The notes: generated by a model from the sequence alone, not told the origin. 64,000 nt of DNA from Solen grandis (GCA_021229015.1 CM037777.1:23849567-23913566); one strand, 5' to 3'. Positions 39,191 to 51,675 are shown, counted from the first letter of the stretch. Numbers and translations are program-made.

Positions 39191-39331
39191 AATGTCACAT
39201 CACCAAACATTCCATCACTCATGTGCCAAATTAATGCCCTCAAAATGGCTGCAAAGTTATTGATTTCAAAGGGCTGTAACTTCAAAGCAAGTTTTCTTAC
39301 ACTTAAAATCAATTTATGGTAGGATCGTTTT

Positions 39332-39793
39332 CACGGCAGGGAATCACGTGACTTTTATGGTAACGCGCACGAACGTCATGGCGGACTAAAACCTCCGATT
39401 CAAAAGGAATTTTCAGGTAATTTTATATCTGATCATTCATACTTTCGAATAAGATATTCCGCAGCCTACGCGGAATGGAATATTGTTATCAGCCATACCT
39501 TATTTTTGTCCTTATGCCTATAGTTTTCTCAAACACTTAAAAATTCGAACGTCTTTTTCAATTTTGGCAATTATTTTTCGGATAACTTCCACGGACAGTA
39601 TGTATTTTTGTAACGAACATGGTAATATAAAGGATAAATAATTCAGGAAAAAGTCTCATTATATAACTTCATCTGTGAATGTATTTTTCCGCTTTTTGAA
39701 TTATCACTACTAGGTTTATTTTATGAATAAAAAGTGGAAAATGATTTGGGTAACGCCCACGGAATGAAACATTCCTGATAACCCCCACGGAAA
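39332..39793 (+). repeat. Left inverted terminal repeat
   Basis: 462 bases from cacggcaggg to acccccacggaaa. It contains four copies of a ggtaac-(3/4)-cacgg type word (39359, 39580, 39749, 39777) and a small palindrome attccgc...gcggaat near 39455. Confidence 0.9.
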
Positions 39794-40083
39794 TCCTTAA
39801 GTAAAACAATATTACTTTTAAATGTAACTGAAATATTGATTTAATCAAATTGTAGCCTATTCACTTATATGTGTGAGAATAGAAATGTCATTTGATATAT
39901 ACATGCACTGAACTTTAAATGAAATATAAAACTATTGAACTACCCTGTTTATAAGTACATATTTATATATAAAGTTTGTTCTCATAGTAGTAAACAAAAC
40001 TCTGATAAAAGTTAATATTCAGATGAGATAAATATTCACAGAATATCTTTTCAGAATTTCTTATCATTTTTTCTTTCAGAAAT

Positions 40084-40158
40084 ATGGCACGTAAAAAATC
40101 TCGCCTAACTCTCCAGACAACTAAGAGTCATCTGAAAAGAAGACGGACATCCGGGTAA
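40084..40158 (+). CDS. Short basic ORF, possible first exon of the recombinase
   Basis: From an ATG, MARKKSRLTLQTTKSHLKRR, with a GTAAAT donor-like sequence at 40158. Basic N-termini of this sort precede recombinase domains. Another frame just downstream (40190-40318) reads a similar basic SPMKSPYKSPLYKESPVRKK. Intron or frameshift cannot be told apart from sequence. Confidence 0.35.
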   Translation: MARKKSRLTLQTTKSHLKRRRTSG

Positions 40159-40384
40159 ATGCCACAAACCTACATTTCTTAAGTCACCAATGAAATCTCC
40201 TTACAAGTCTCCATTATACAAAGAGTCACCAGTTCGGAAGAAAATTAAACTTAATTTTGCTAGAAAATTATTTGTCTTAGGAACTGCGATATGTTTAAAC
40301 CAACTGAAGTGGAAATAGTTTTTTTTTTTAAATTATTTAAGATGTTTAAATAGAACAACATACAGTTGTATAAACACACATAAA

Positions 40385-41131
40385 GTGTCTAAACTGGAAA
40401 CTTTGAAACTTGTTAATAATTCTTTGAATATAAATTCGGTGATGATTTCACGTTTCATGAAGGGGATGTTTAATTTTAAACCACCAGTCCCGAGATATAA
40501 TTTTACGTGGGATGTTTCTGTTGTACTCAATATGTTGAGAAAATGGACTCCATTAAATTCACTTTCACTGAAGCATTTAACTTTTAAGTTGGTTGCACTG
40601 CTAGCATTGTCAACTGCTGCTAGAGCACAGACTTTAGTGGCTTTGTCTTTGGACTTACTGAGTTGACATACAGATAGTGTGGTTTTTTGTTGTGGAGATA
40701 AGTTGAAGTCTTCAAAGCCAGGTGTTCAGTTTTATTTAGAAATTAAAAAATATACAAATAAAGACATTTGTCCAGTTAGGACCCTTGATTATTATATAAG
40801 ATCTACTTCATCTGTAAGGAAGGACCAACAATTGTTTGTGTCATTTGCAACTTATAAAGCTGTGTCTAGTTCTACTATTGCTAGATGGCTTAAGTGTGTA
40901 CTGCAGTTAGCAGGTATAGATATAGACACGTTCAAAGCACACTCTTTTAGAAGTGCTTCGACATCAGCTGCCTTTAAGGCTGGTTGTTTTATCAGAGACA
41001 TTTTGAAAACTGAAAATTGGTCCTCTGCTAAGAATTTTGAGAAGTTTTATTTAAGGGAGGTTGAATGTATGACATCAGACTTTAGTAGATCTGTACTAAA
41101 TACTACAAATTTAGCTTTGTTATTTGTGTGA
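40385..41131 (+). pseudogene. DIRS/Crypton-type tyrosine recombinase with one in-frame stop
   Basis: One continuous frame is interrupted only by TGA at 40664-40666. Before it are RFMKGMFNFKPP, RYNFTWDVSVVLNML and ALSTAARAQTL (catalytic Arg). After it are DSVVFCCGDKLKSSKPG, HSFRSAST (His-x-x-Arg), ENWSSAKNF (Trp in place of the last His, as is common in this family) and FEKFYLREV (nucleophile Tyr). The order and wording match the recombinases of animal DIRS-like elements (recalled). All catalytic residues survive, so the stop is probably recent, or it could be read through or be a sequencing error. No gag or reverse transcriptase is near. Confidence 0.75.
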
Positions 41132-42387
41132 AGCATGATGCTTCTCAGAAGTTTTTGTTATTTTCATCCAAGGAACAATTCATTGTTTTGGAGAGCAATG
41201 GTTGCTTTTTGTGTTACATGTATATTAAGTGAGTTATATTACATGTATTTTTTTATATAGTTTGAAGATTTTGTTATCAGTGGATGATAAGATTATGTAT
41301 TTTGATGATATTTTGTATTAGATGTGCAACTATTTTGAAATATTAAGTATAAAGCACATTTATGTTTTGTTTATTATGTTGACTCTCTTTAAAGATGCCA
41401 ATTGAATATATATTAGAGGCCGAAGGCCTTATGAAAATAATGGAACCCCCATCCTAGCACTTGGTGTAACGGATGGGGGCCATTATTGGAATGGGGCCAG
41501 AGGCCAAAAATATATATATATTCCCTCCCTGTTACTAGCCCCCCGCACATGAATATGATTTTAGTGTCAACATAATTTCTTTAAAGCTATGAGTTAACCT
41601 GTGCAGTTTCGGGTGGTTTTATGGAGATATGTCACGTGATGTAGTGTTGTTTTTAACTTAAAGGGCGATACAGTCGTGGTAAGTTTTATTCGTAAACAAT
41701 TGAATGATCTTGGGTAAAAGATTATTTCTTATTTATGCATTTTTATGACTTAGATGATAACGAGAATGCATTTCAAAACGAAACTGTGGCTCACATTTTG
41801 CTTTTCTGTTTCATGAATTTAAACTGCTTTTTGAGGCTTAATGGGCCTTAAATGTAAAATATGAATGAACATTGTTATTTCAAAATGTCTTAGAAAATGA
41901 CTTTTAGAGGGGTACTTTTGCAAAGCGACACATGAACAAACTGCGTGCAAAAATGTCAACCGTAAAGGCATAATAAATTATGCACTTCCGGACTTTAAGC
42001 TCAGACTTTCGTTTCAACTATGTATTGTCTCATATTGAGAATTCATCAGAATACTAGCTTTTATTACCCTAATGCACAATGTTTGACAGAACATAATAAT
42101 TTCAGTGCCCCCCCCCCCCCCTTTTTTTTTTTGTAAATGATCCCCTTTAATTGAATGCAATATGTGTTTTATGCCCTCATCCTTTTCAGATGGTGACATA
42201 AGGCATTTCACGAAATGCACGTTTTATAAGAGTTATATTGCCTCAATGACTTCTACATGCAGAACACAGTATCAAGAATAGTATTGTTATTGATATTTCG
42301 TCGTCTTTTTTACTATGAAACTCTTAGATTTTATTCACTCAGTATATTTTGGGTTTGATCAAAGCATTTGTTAATAAAACAAAATAT
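41132..42387. other. Non-coding 3' part of the recombinase element
   Basis: No ORF. At 41419-41510 inverted words (gaggccgaaggcctt / ggccagaggcc; cccccatcc / ggatggggg) suggest a foldable segment. A C-run and T-run lie at 42110-42130. Confidence 0.5.
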
Positions 42388-42851
42388 TTTCCGTGGGGGT
42401 TATCAGGAATGTTTCATTCCGTGGGCGTTACCCAAATCATGTTCCACTTTTTATTCATAAAATAAACCTAGTAGTAATAATTCAAAAAGCGGAAAAATAC
42501 ATTCACAGATGAAGTTATATAATGAGACTTTTTCCTGAATTATTTATCCTTTATATTACCATGTTCGTTACAAAAATACATACTGTCCGTGGAAGTTATC
42601 CGAAAAATAATTGCCAAAATTGAAAAAAGACGTTCGAATTTTTAAGTGTTTGAGAAAACTATAGGCATAAGGACAAAAAATAAGGTACGGCTGATAATAA
42701 TATTCCATTCCGCGTAGGCTGCGGAATATCTTATTCGAAAGTATGAATGATAAGATATAAAATTACCTGAAAATTCCTTTTGAATCGGAGGTTTTAGTCC
42801 GCCATGACGTTCGTGCGCGTTACCATAAAAGTCACGTGATTCCCTGTCGTG
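42388..42851 (-). repeat. Right inverted terminal repeat
   Basis: 464 bases, the inverted copy of 39332-39793, ending ...ccctgtcgtg. Differences are isolated substitutions and one-base changes in T- or A-runs. Confidence 0.9.
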
Positions 42852-42948
42852 GTTTTGCATGGTGAAAATCTATATATACACCTATTGCTTTTTCTCAAGG
42901 AAAGTAACTGTTTTGCTTACATTTAATTAATTCGTCTGCTAAACTGTC

Positions 42949-43955
42949 ATGGGTAGGAGAGGCAAAGATTTGACCCCATCTGTGAAAGAACCATATTAAA
43001 GTTACAAATGTACATAGACAAGATTATAGTGGAAAAAAGGTAGAATTGTTAAATTAAGTAGTTCTACTTTAAATAAGTGTGAAAACGACTTGAAAGTTTA
43101 GAAAACATTAATGTAAACAAGCAGGTGGGGAAATATGAAAAATAACAGAAGGGAGACTTTGACTGAAATAACAGGTGAATATAATAAAAAATACACCATA
43201 TATACTGTCAAAAAGAACTGTCCAGAGAAAACTGCATTTTTATGGATTCGTCAGAAGAGTTGTAGAGAAGACCACCACGATTGTAGTTAGAAATAGAATA
43301 GAGCGGTGAGCTTTTGCAAGATCTCATTTTCACTGGAAAGCTAAAGACGACTGGTCTAGAGTTATATTTTCAGATAAAACCAAAATAATTATTGGTAAAG
43401 ATAAACGTGTTTATGAATGAAAAACTAATGAAAAACAAAATGGCGACCCAAGTGTCTAGGTGTTTACAAAGGAAGTTCTGTGCCCCTATTGAGTGTTATG
43501 TTCTGGGGATGTCTGACCTATGAAGGCGTTGGGATCTTGGGACCTGTTGAGGGAAACATTAATTCTAGAAAATATATTGAAGTGCTTGATTAACATCTGT
43601 GGCCGGTAATTGCTAAACTTCTACCTGACAGGGCCTACATTTCCCAAGAAGATAATGCCACGGTGTACACTTCCCGAGAGACAACCCTGTGGAAACAGGA
43701 AAATCAAATTCTTCGCATGAAATGGCATCCCCAGTCGCCAGACATCAATATAATGGAAAATGTATGGAAGACTTTGAAACTGAAACTACAAAAAGGAGTA
43801 GGTGACATTTAATCCAGACAGGATCTTATTGAAAATGTGTTGCAGATTTGGAGATCATTGACTCCGATATATAATGTACATAAAATCACTCTATCAACAA
43901 TTACCAAAGAGAATGAGGGCAGTGGAATGTATGTATGTATCACCAAGTATTGAAA
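42949..43955 (+). pseudogene. Decayed Tc1-type DDE transposase
   Basis: Starts MGRRGKDLTPSVKE, then stops. Further blocks in shifting frames are KDDWSRVIFSDKTKI (first Asp), SVMFWGCLTYEGVG, QEDNATVYTSRETT (second Asp) and WHPQSPDINIMENVWKTLK (the final acidic residue, Glu). The spacing of the last two fits a DD34E Tc1 enzyme. Several stops in frame make it inactive. Confidence 0.85.
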
Positions 43956-44074
43956 ATTTGAAGTGAGTTACTTTATTGATTGTTGAGTTATTGACAATTT
44001 ATTACTACCCATATAATGATGAAAACTTCCAACACTTGTGGCCATTTTGAGGAATTTATTTGGCACCTGACTGT

Positions 44075-44860
44075 ATAAGTATGATATTTGGTTTTACGCA
44101 ATGTTATCTCAATGAATTTTCAGACATTATTGTTAATGTTTTAGTTTGTATCGTGAAAAATGGTAACACAATTATGCCTAAAGTTTCTAATCATCAAGGC
44201 TAGTATCTACAAAAATTTGTTATTCTAGTTTCAATGGCAAACCAAGTTTCTACAAATTAAGTTAAATAGTGCATCTCATCAAAAGCCTAATTCTATTTCT
44301 AGGCAGGAAACATTTATACGGCAATATTTAAGCCAATGTTTTCATATGCCAAAGCCCATAACTTTCGTCATTACGCCGAAGACCCACATGTGTTGCTTTA
44401 TGATATGAGTAAAAAAAATGGCGTAAGTCACAATAAAAAAATATTTCACGTTAAAATATGGAATGGTGTTTAAGCAAAAATTACATTGTGCTTGGTTATA
44501 ATGATATTGTGCTCTGTGAGAATGTCATTGTTTTTGATGACCATGCCATTATGCTATGTAGTAATACCATTGTGCTTTGTGAAAACGACATTGTCTTTGA
44601 TGACAGTGTTATGTGCTTCGTGACCTTTCGTATTTGCCTTCTTCAATCTTTAATTACTTGAAGTTAAGTCTGTTTGATAGCAATGTTCTAACAACCTATC
44701 CAACATCAAACAAACGCTAACCCGCATGCACCATGCCATAAGATATCACCAAACATAATGCAACGACGCATGATGTAAACCAAACTGTGTTACGCCTCAT
44801 TCTATCAACAGATGTCCCTTTCAAATCAAAGTGTCGAAAGGTACCATTTTTCTACAACTT
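44075..44860. other. Non-coding, with short internal repeats
   Basis: 44458-44600 repeats variants of attgtgctttgtgaaaatgacattgt-tttgatga, which creates a short ORF of repeated IVLCENDIVFDD wording. I regard it as a decayed simple repeat, not a gene. Confidence 0.4.
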
Positions 44861-44864
44861 TAGT

Positions 44865-45160
44865 ATGTCGCGACCAAGAATCGAAACCACGACATCCCGA
44901 TTCCGGGGGCGGTTGTTTTTTTTGTTTTTTTTGGTTTAACGTCCCACTGCCAGTATTTCAGTCATTTGGAGATGATGTCTACTTGAGACAGATATAGTGC
45001 TGCTACACTGCAAGATCATGCTGTAGACATGTGGCATGATACCACACCCAGTCACATTATCCTGCCACCGGGCAAACCTATCAAGGAACTACCCTTATAT
45101 GCTGAGCGCCAAGCAAGGGAGCTATACCAGTACTATTATTTACGAAGAATTGTTTGTTTG
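44865..45160 (-). mobile_element. SINE, minus strand, next to another SINE head
   Basis: The tail gtttaacgtcccactgccagtatttcagtcatttggagat (44933-44974) and body ccacacccagtcacattatcctgccaccgggcaaacctatc (45042-45082) match the SINEs at 54077, 60813 and 63252. Immediately left, gaatcgaaaccacgac (44878-44893) is a B-box complement, so a second SINE head abuts the T-rich tail. Confidence 0.7.
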
Positions 45161-45289
45161 TACACTGCCTTCTAATAAGTCAGGACAGTACTATTTTCTA
45201 TATCATCGACAATCAAACAACCTGTTTCTCCACAACACACCATTTTGGACGATCGATTTCCAAACATTTAAGGTTTTAGAAGCCTAATG

Positions 45290-48200
45290 ACGCTCGGCTA
45301 ATTTCGACACATTACGTGATATTCGGCGATAATCGGTAATGTTCGTATTTAATGTCGGAAGCATTTCCGTGACAAAAAATAAATATCATGCTCGGTACAA
45401 AACGTAAAAATACTGACTTTTGAGGATTTTAGGGGTTTTATAATTGAATTAGACTTTAGCTTTTATGCCTGCTGACTTATTCTAAATATAAAGAGTTGTC
45501 CAAAACATATCTTTAAATTTTTCATAGAGATAATTTACAACTTGTCTAAATGGCGGCCCCCGTTCGTGACCAATCTCCAAGCAGAGTTGTCGTTCTTACC
45601 TCACTAAGCCATTAATGTAATCATGGTAAGCCGATGTATAAGAGAGTGGTTCGTGACTACCGCGGTCGCTTCAAAAAAAAGAAAGTATGTTTAAAAAGCT
45701 TGAAGGAAGTAAATTAATCATGAAGGAGCATAACTACAGCCAAGCTGATGTCGATTTTGAAATTCACAGTGAATTCGGTTTTCCGGGTCGGTTTATGTAT
45801 TTTATGTAAAGTTGTATTCACATGGTCAAACAGATTTTGTAAAATCTTCAATAATATAATCAGCTTAAAGGAACAGATATGTTGTGGTAATTGAAACTCA
45901 TATAATCATTTTATATAATTGTGGAATTAATATAGCAGTTATTGAAATACTGTGATATACTGCCCATCCCGAACTTTTACTTCGCGGCTACGGGCACCAC
46001 AGTAGAAGTTTATACATATTTATTTTTGACTGTGTGATTTATTTATTGGAAATGTTACAATAGGATTTTATATTTCTCCTTTAAGTAAACTACTTCCCAT
46101 TTAAAAATACATTTTTTTATATTTTTAAGTTTGATAGGGCATGAGAAATTTTTGCTCATTTTCAGTACATTTCATTCTTCAAACGAAGCCATTGCCCCAG
46201 GTTTTCCAAATACATATATTTTTATGTATCACATTTGCCTTATTTTGTCTAATTTTAATATAGAGGATAATGTACACGTGCTTTCAATTTGCAGTTTGTG
46301 TATTATTCTTCTTTCAAAAGCAAATCATGTGCGAATTAAAATGCACCTTGTACTTGTATTAAAATTTGGCTTGTTGCCAGTGTGATGGTTGTATAAAATA
46401 GTGTCTTTACTGAAAAACCTGACAATAAACCTTTCCAATATGTTATATGGTGTTCATGATATGTCGTGGAAAATTATTATATCACTCTTTATAATTGGCT
46501 TTACCAAATGATATTTTTACGATTATTTAAAGTTTGCAGCTGTTGTTGAAAACGTCAAAAACTGATGTCGGCCAAATGAAAACATTAAGAATTCATTGAC
46601 AAAAAAAAACTTGAATAAAAGCAAACGGTGTCTATCTAATGTTAACTTATTTATTCTACATATAATTACGGACCCATTGATGTCTTGAATTTTATTTTCT
46701 ACAAAAATTGTGAAAAATAATGGCGTTTTTTTTACTTAGGTATCGGAACAATTTGCTGGATTTTTTTTAGGAATTTAAAAAATAACCAAAAAAAAAAAAT
46801 CATAAAAAAATAATAGACAGTAAAATAAATTTACATTTAAGTCTGTCAATACATGTAGTTTATGTTATTACTTTTAATTCTTAAATCTTGCCATTAGGCT
46901 TCTAAAACCTTAAAGCTAAACCCAAATGCTATGGATGTGGACTAAGGTTAATATTTATCACATTTTCCGTTAAAAGAATATGTCTTTTGCTTCTAAACCA
47001 AACACAACGCGGGCATTTATATTGTGTCGTTTCGTCCTGCGTATATAGTATAGGGAGAGACCAATATTATATTTCAGTAGAAATGTTGCAGGTTGTCATT
47101 TCATTTTACAATGCATACTATGCTTTTCTAAGAAATACTAAAACACCAATGCTAATATGATAAAACCAATACCAAAAACATTTAAATACGGATTCAAGGA
47201 AAGGGTCACATTACAGCACATGTACCTTTTGAGATTTAATATTTTACATTTGAAAAGCCTGTATTTTGCTTCATTTCTGTTTTTATTTGACAGAGCAATT
47301 TTTAGAAAGCGGGTTTTATCACAATATTTTAATGTTACGTTATTGTTGTGTGACTGTTTATGTGAAATTCATTCAAATACTGTCAATTCAATTCAATATA
47401 AATATATTGTCTCAACTGAAGTTTCCATCACTTTTAATACATTTTCCTACTTTAGAAAATTAAGAAGAATAGTCGGTGAAGGACGGTTCTGTCATATACA
47501 TGATAAACCTTGGTGAAGGACATAGCGTGAGACTGAGTTGAGAGATATAGAATATTGATGCTCCACTTCAAAGAATCGATTATTCTTTCATCAAATGGTG
47601 ATAGCATAGGTTAAAACTCCGTGTGGTCAAAAGGGTATTATGGTTTAGATTTGAATGTCCTTATAAACAATGCGATATAATATTTACATAAAATTCACAA
47701 TTTTATAATATATCATATTATAATAGTTAAACCAGACAGTATTTACTGGCAGTCAATCTTTCTTAATACCCATTTTTACCTGAAACCATTCTGTATGTCA
47801 AATCATAGTTATTTTTCATTGCATTTTGAAACGTCCTAAAGACATCCTTGTCCAAACAATAGTGTTGTAATCTTAAATTTGCATACATGCCAAATAATTG
47901 CTATAGCCATTAATCTATATTGGTCGTTAATGACCTGAATGAATTAAAAAGTAGCCAAAATATTGTTACATCACCCAGTCACCTTGGTGAGGAAGGTTTT
48001 ACTATTTAGCTGTCCTTTGCAAGCAATAACCTTCTTGACATGTATACAGTGTTTACTGGAGACAAACTTACAAGTGATCAGTGCCCTACAATGAAATACG
48101 AAAACATGAAATCAAATAATAAAGATGATTTAGTTAAAATATGTCAGTTTATAAATTTTAAAGGTGCTTTTCAAATTTAAAATAGGATTTGAATGCACAA

Positions 48201-48900
48201 TCTAGCTAAGTTTGTCCTAAACGTATTATAAGTTTTTACTGTAGATATATATGCACTTGCTACGGCTTCTTTGCAAACATATTCAAAATAAATGTTTAGA
48301 ATGAGTAAAACACATTGTATTCTGTGTGTGTGTGTGTGTGTGTGTGTGACCATATGCAATAATGTTATATAATTTGTGCAACTATGCACTCTTGTACACG
48401 TTGAGAGTAAATGAAATGTGCCTGTCTGTCCTTTTTTTTTGTATTCACACATTTTAATTCCACACCCAGAGAATTTTGAAAATAATGGCACCGTTTTAAA
48501 AGCAAAAAAAGTATATACTGATATTTCCATAAAAATAATTATTCTGAATATTCTAATCTATTGACATTTCCGATATCCGAAAGAAATTCGAATGTTAGAA
48601 TATATGTTCCATCCCCTAATTTTGATATATATCTTCATTGTGCATGACATTTCAGAATTCGCTTTTAGTTTAAAAAAGTAGTTTCTGGTGTTCCATTTAA
48701 TATCATATTAATTGCCAGATTCGCATTATAAATACATATGGCCATTTAAAATGGATACATAGAACAGATTGTCAAAACAACTCAATTAATAATGTAAATT
48801 TAACATATAAAACTTACGACAATGAATAATAGTAATGTATACTGTGAAGCATAGAAAAAAAAGTACATCAGTTATATTTTCAGTATCCTTTCAAAAGAAT
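45290..48900. other. AT-rich intergenic sequence
   Basis: No gene or mobile element recognised. Short ORFs here (for example 47157-47516) have the composition of chance AT-rich frames. A (GT)n microsatellite lies at 48322-48348. Confidence 0.45.
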
Positions 48901-48908
48901 CATTTATT

Positions 48909-49384
48909 AGTCCCCTACCGGTGTTCACACCGGAGGGGACTATAGGTTTGCCCTCCGTCTGTCCGTCCGTCTGTCCGTCTGTCCGTCCGTCCGTCCGTCC
49001 GTCTGTCCGTCCGTCTGTCCGCTCAAATCTGGATCCCGCGATAACTTAATAACTAAGCAAGCTAACTTGATGAAACTTGGTATATGACTAGATGGCAATG
49101 TGTAGATTATGCACGTCATTTTATTTTTGTTCTTCGACTAAAATTGTGGTTGCTATGGTAACGGAAATATGAAAATATGGCAAAAATGGGATCCCGCGAT
49201 AACTAAGCAAGCTAACTTGATGAAACTTGGTATATGACTAGATGGCAATGTGTAGATTATGCACGTCATTTTATTTTTGTTCTTCGACTAAAATTGTGGT
49301 TGCTATGGTAACGGAAATAGTGAAAATATGGCAAAAAATGGGACTGATTACCATATTGAGTCAAGGTGGAGCCGGTAGGGGACT
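48909..49384. mobile_element. AGTCCCCTACCGG hairpin/minisatellite element
   Basis: Begins with the hairpin agtcccctaccgg-tgttcaca-ccggaggggact and ends with the inverted copy ccggtaggggact (49372-49384). In between are a (GTCC/GTCT)n microsatellite (48953-49022) and two tandem units of ~155 bp (from 49031 and 49189) that contain tgatgaaacttggtatatgactag. Same building plan as 12214-13012 and 19071-19738, with unrelated sequence. Confidence 0.75.
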
Positions 49385-49439
49385 TTATGTGTTGCATACA
49401 ACACCAGTTACTTGTTTAACTGACGTATTTCTTACATCT

Positions 49440-51110
49440 TGATTGACACTACTCGGCATTATCTTAACAAAATTTTGCAATGCAGGAAATGGTATATCAA
49501 TACAACAGTTTTGTTTTAAATCACGATACAATCTGATATTCACATTCAGCATAGCTCAATTCGCAGATTCAGCTATCTATCTCAGTATTTAGGTGTATGC
49601 CAAAGTAAAGTCCAAACGAATGAAGACACAGCCTTAAGTTAGATCTATTTTTCATAACCACTACATTGATAACACTTCTAAGCTATTTCTCTCACATTAA
49701 ATTCCTTTATTTAAACATATTTAAAGTAAATAATGGTTGGTTAAATATGGTCCCATTCCATGATTGTAAGTACAGGCAATTAAGTTGTTGTTTACGTAAT
49801 TTAATGGAATTACTAAAACTAAAACATTCCACATTAAACTGATACCATGATTATCTAGCACTATATTAATGCCTTTATATATAGGATTTTCTATATAAAA
49901 AAAAAAGGAAAACACTTATTACCCTAAAGTCTGGTGAGTCTAATTGTGTTAATTTATTCATTTTGTCTGTATCTTACTTTTAATTAAGTCTAAAAGTAGT
50001 TAAAGGTAACTTATACGTATTTGCTGAATTATGCCAATTGGTTTAAAACTTCAAAAACGTAAAGCTTGTAACGATTTTGATTCAATATGTAAGTGTATTT
50101 GAATTTGACCAAAAGAGAATATCTAGGTCACGTTGATGTTTGAGATATAATTCCTTGCATGTATCGACACTATTCCTTATGTTATCTATCACATTCTTTG
50201 TACTTGTAAGTTTCAGATCATTATACAAACATTAGGGATATCATAGAATCAAACAGATTTGATTTAGAACTAATATCAAGGTAAACGTTATCTAATACAG
50301 AATAATAAATGCTTGATCATACAGAGCTTTCACATCATATATTATACAAAACTTACAATAAATGTATGTAAAAGAGTCGACAATATCAATGATTTCCCCA
50401 GTTCCCCATTTATTGTCCACACCTAACCATGCATGGTTTAACATTTTTAAAATACGCGATTTTTTTTTTTTAAAAATGAGTAAATATGGTCCATGCGAAA
50501 ATATAAAAAATATTCATTATTAGATTTCCATGAAACCGAAACGAATCACTAACGAATCGATTTTGTTGTTTATGTTTATGTTGTTTCATCATTCCTTGTT
50601 CATTATCGGAATAGATTGTCGCTACGACACATCCAGTATTCTTGTTAAGACTAAACACATCACAAATACAGGTTTATTAATGCGTTGAGAGTTCTAATTA
50701 ATGCTCTTTGTAGTACCAATAAAGACCGGTCTTGATGTAAACGTCATTTACTACAAAATCTTTCTGGCTTGTATGTCTCTTAGGGACTCGTAACATTCAG
50801 GATCTCGCACTTGCGCCAAAACAATGCGCAAATTATTTTTTTGCTTCTTCTCATCTTTGGGACTATCTCTTTTAGCTTCTGGGAAAAATTCAATCATTTT
50901 AGTCATCAGTATTACTATTACGATTAAACTGCAAAACTGCATTGGCTGAACAGTTTGAAGTAAATTCACAGCAAATCAGTGTTACTAAGATATTTAATTC
51001 AACATAAATGTAATCAATTATTTCTAGATTTTAAAAGTAAATCTAGTGTTATTTTGTTTGTAATTGTTGATGATTTTTTGTTGTATTAATTTGTATTACC
51101 GTCGTATGGG
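49440..51110. other. AT-rich intergenic sequence
   Basis: Nothing recognised; ORFs are short and without motifs. Confidence 0.45.
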
Positions 51111-51117
51111 AAAATAA

Positions 51118-51186
51118 TTTCCTTGAAAAATCTTGCCCTCAACGAAATCAACCAACCGTCGGATTCGCAGTCCTGTTGTTATCACT
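51118..51186 (-). pseudogene. Possible relic of a third PTGR1-like exon 8
   Basis: On the minus strand the frame reads VITTGLRIRRLVDFVEGKIF, comparable with HITTGF...FIELFEGKNFG in exon 8 of the two copies. At DNA level ttgccctcaa and gttgttat are shared and lie 6 bases closer together than in the intact exons. No neighbouring exon was recognised, so this is tentative. Confidence 0.35.
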
Positions 51187-51675
51187 GAACCACATTACCC
51201 ATTGTTGCTTTTGTGTTTATTCAATATATGATTGCTTGCTTATCCTGTATGTCTAAAGAATATGTTATCATACAATGATTTCAGAATAAGACGTATGCGA
51301 GACATCTCAAATGAATGTCTGTTACGGGGAATCCTAAAGTGCTGATACAGCTTTCATTCGAACGCCAAAAATTGCTGATCAATGGAATGCCAAGTTGCTC
51401 AGGGCGAAACATTCCCTTCCCCAGTACAATCGATCGCAGCACGATGATCTACAGTACTTGTAAAGTGTGGCAAAATTCCATGACAAGCTCTCTCGCATTT
51501 TTTATATAGTTATATAGTTTCGTCGACTTAATAGCTCTATCAACAGCACTTTTGATGATTTTTACTTGTTTACTTGTTTACTTGTATCTCAAATAAAAAT
51601 GGAAATAAACCAAAAATTCAAACAAATCTGGAACATGTTATTCATTGATGAAAGCATTCTTATGTTTTGTATTTG

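Larger units (their letters stand above)
39332..42851 (+). mobile_element. 3.5-kb tyrosine-recombinase element with ~460-bp inverted terminal repeats
   Basis: The left repeat (39332-39793) and right repeat (42388-42851) are inverted copies that differ at only a handful of positions by eye. They are flanked by a 5-base direct repeat, gtttt, at 39327-39331 and 42852-42856. Inside is one recombinase gene (40084-41131) and ~1.25 kb of non-coding sequence, with no reverse transcriptase, RNase H or DDE transposase. Cryptons usually lack such long inverted ends, and DIRS elements have inverted ends but carry a reverse transcriptase. This could be a recombinase-only DIRS derivative or a distinct class. 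It is inserted in the Tc1 element. Confidence 0.8.
39216..44073 (+). mobile_element. Tc1-like element interrupted by a tyrosine-recombinase element
   Basis: The right end ...tggccattttgaggaatttatttggcacctgactg|ta inverts to match cactcatgtgccaaattaatgccctcaaaatgg at 39216-39248 (about 31 of 40 bases). Between these ends lie the Tc1 transposase remains (42949-43955) and the 39332-42851 insertion. Without the insertion the element is about 1.34 kb, a normal Tc1 size, which supports the pairing of the two ends. Confidence 0.75.

Noticed and set aside
44458..44661. ORF with repeated IVLCENDIVFDD
   Set aside because: Low-complexity repeat of a ~36-base unit with no domain; no splice or polyA context.
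47157..47516. 119-codon ORF
   Set aside because: AT-rich, Phe/Leu/Tyr-heavy chance frame without any recognisable pattern.
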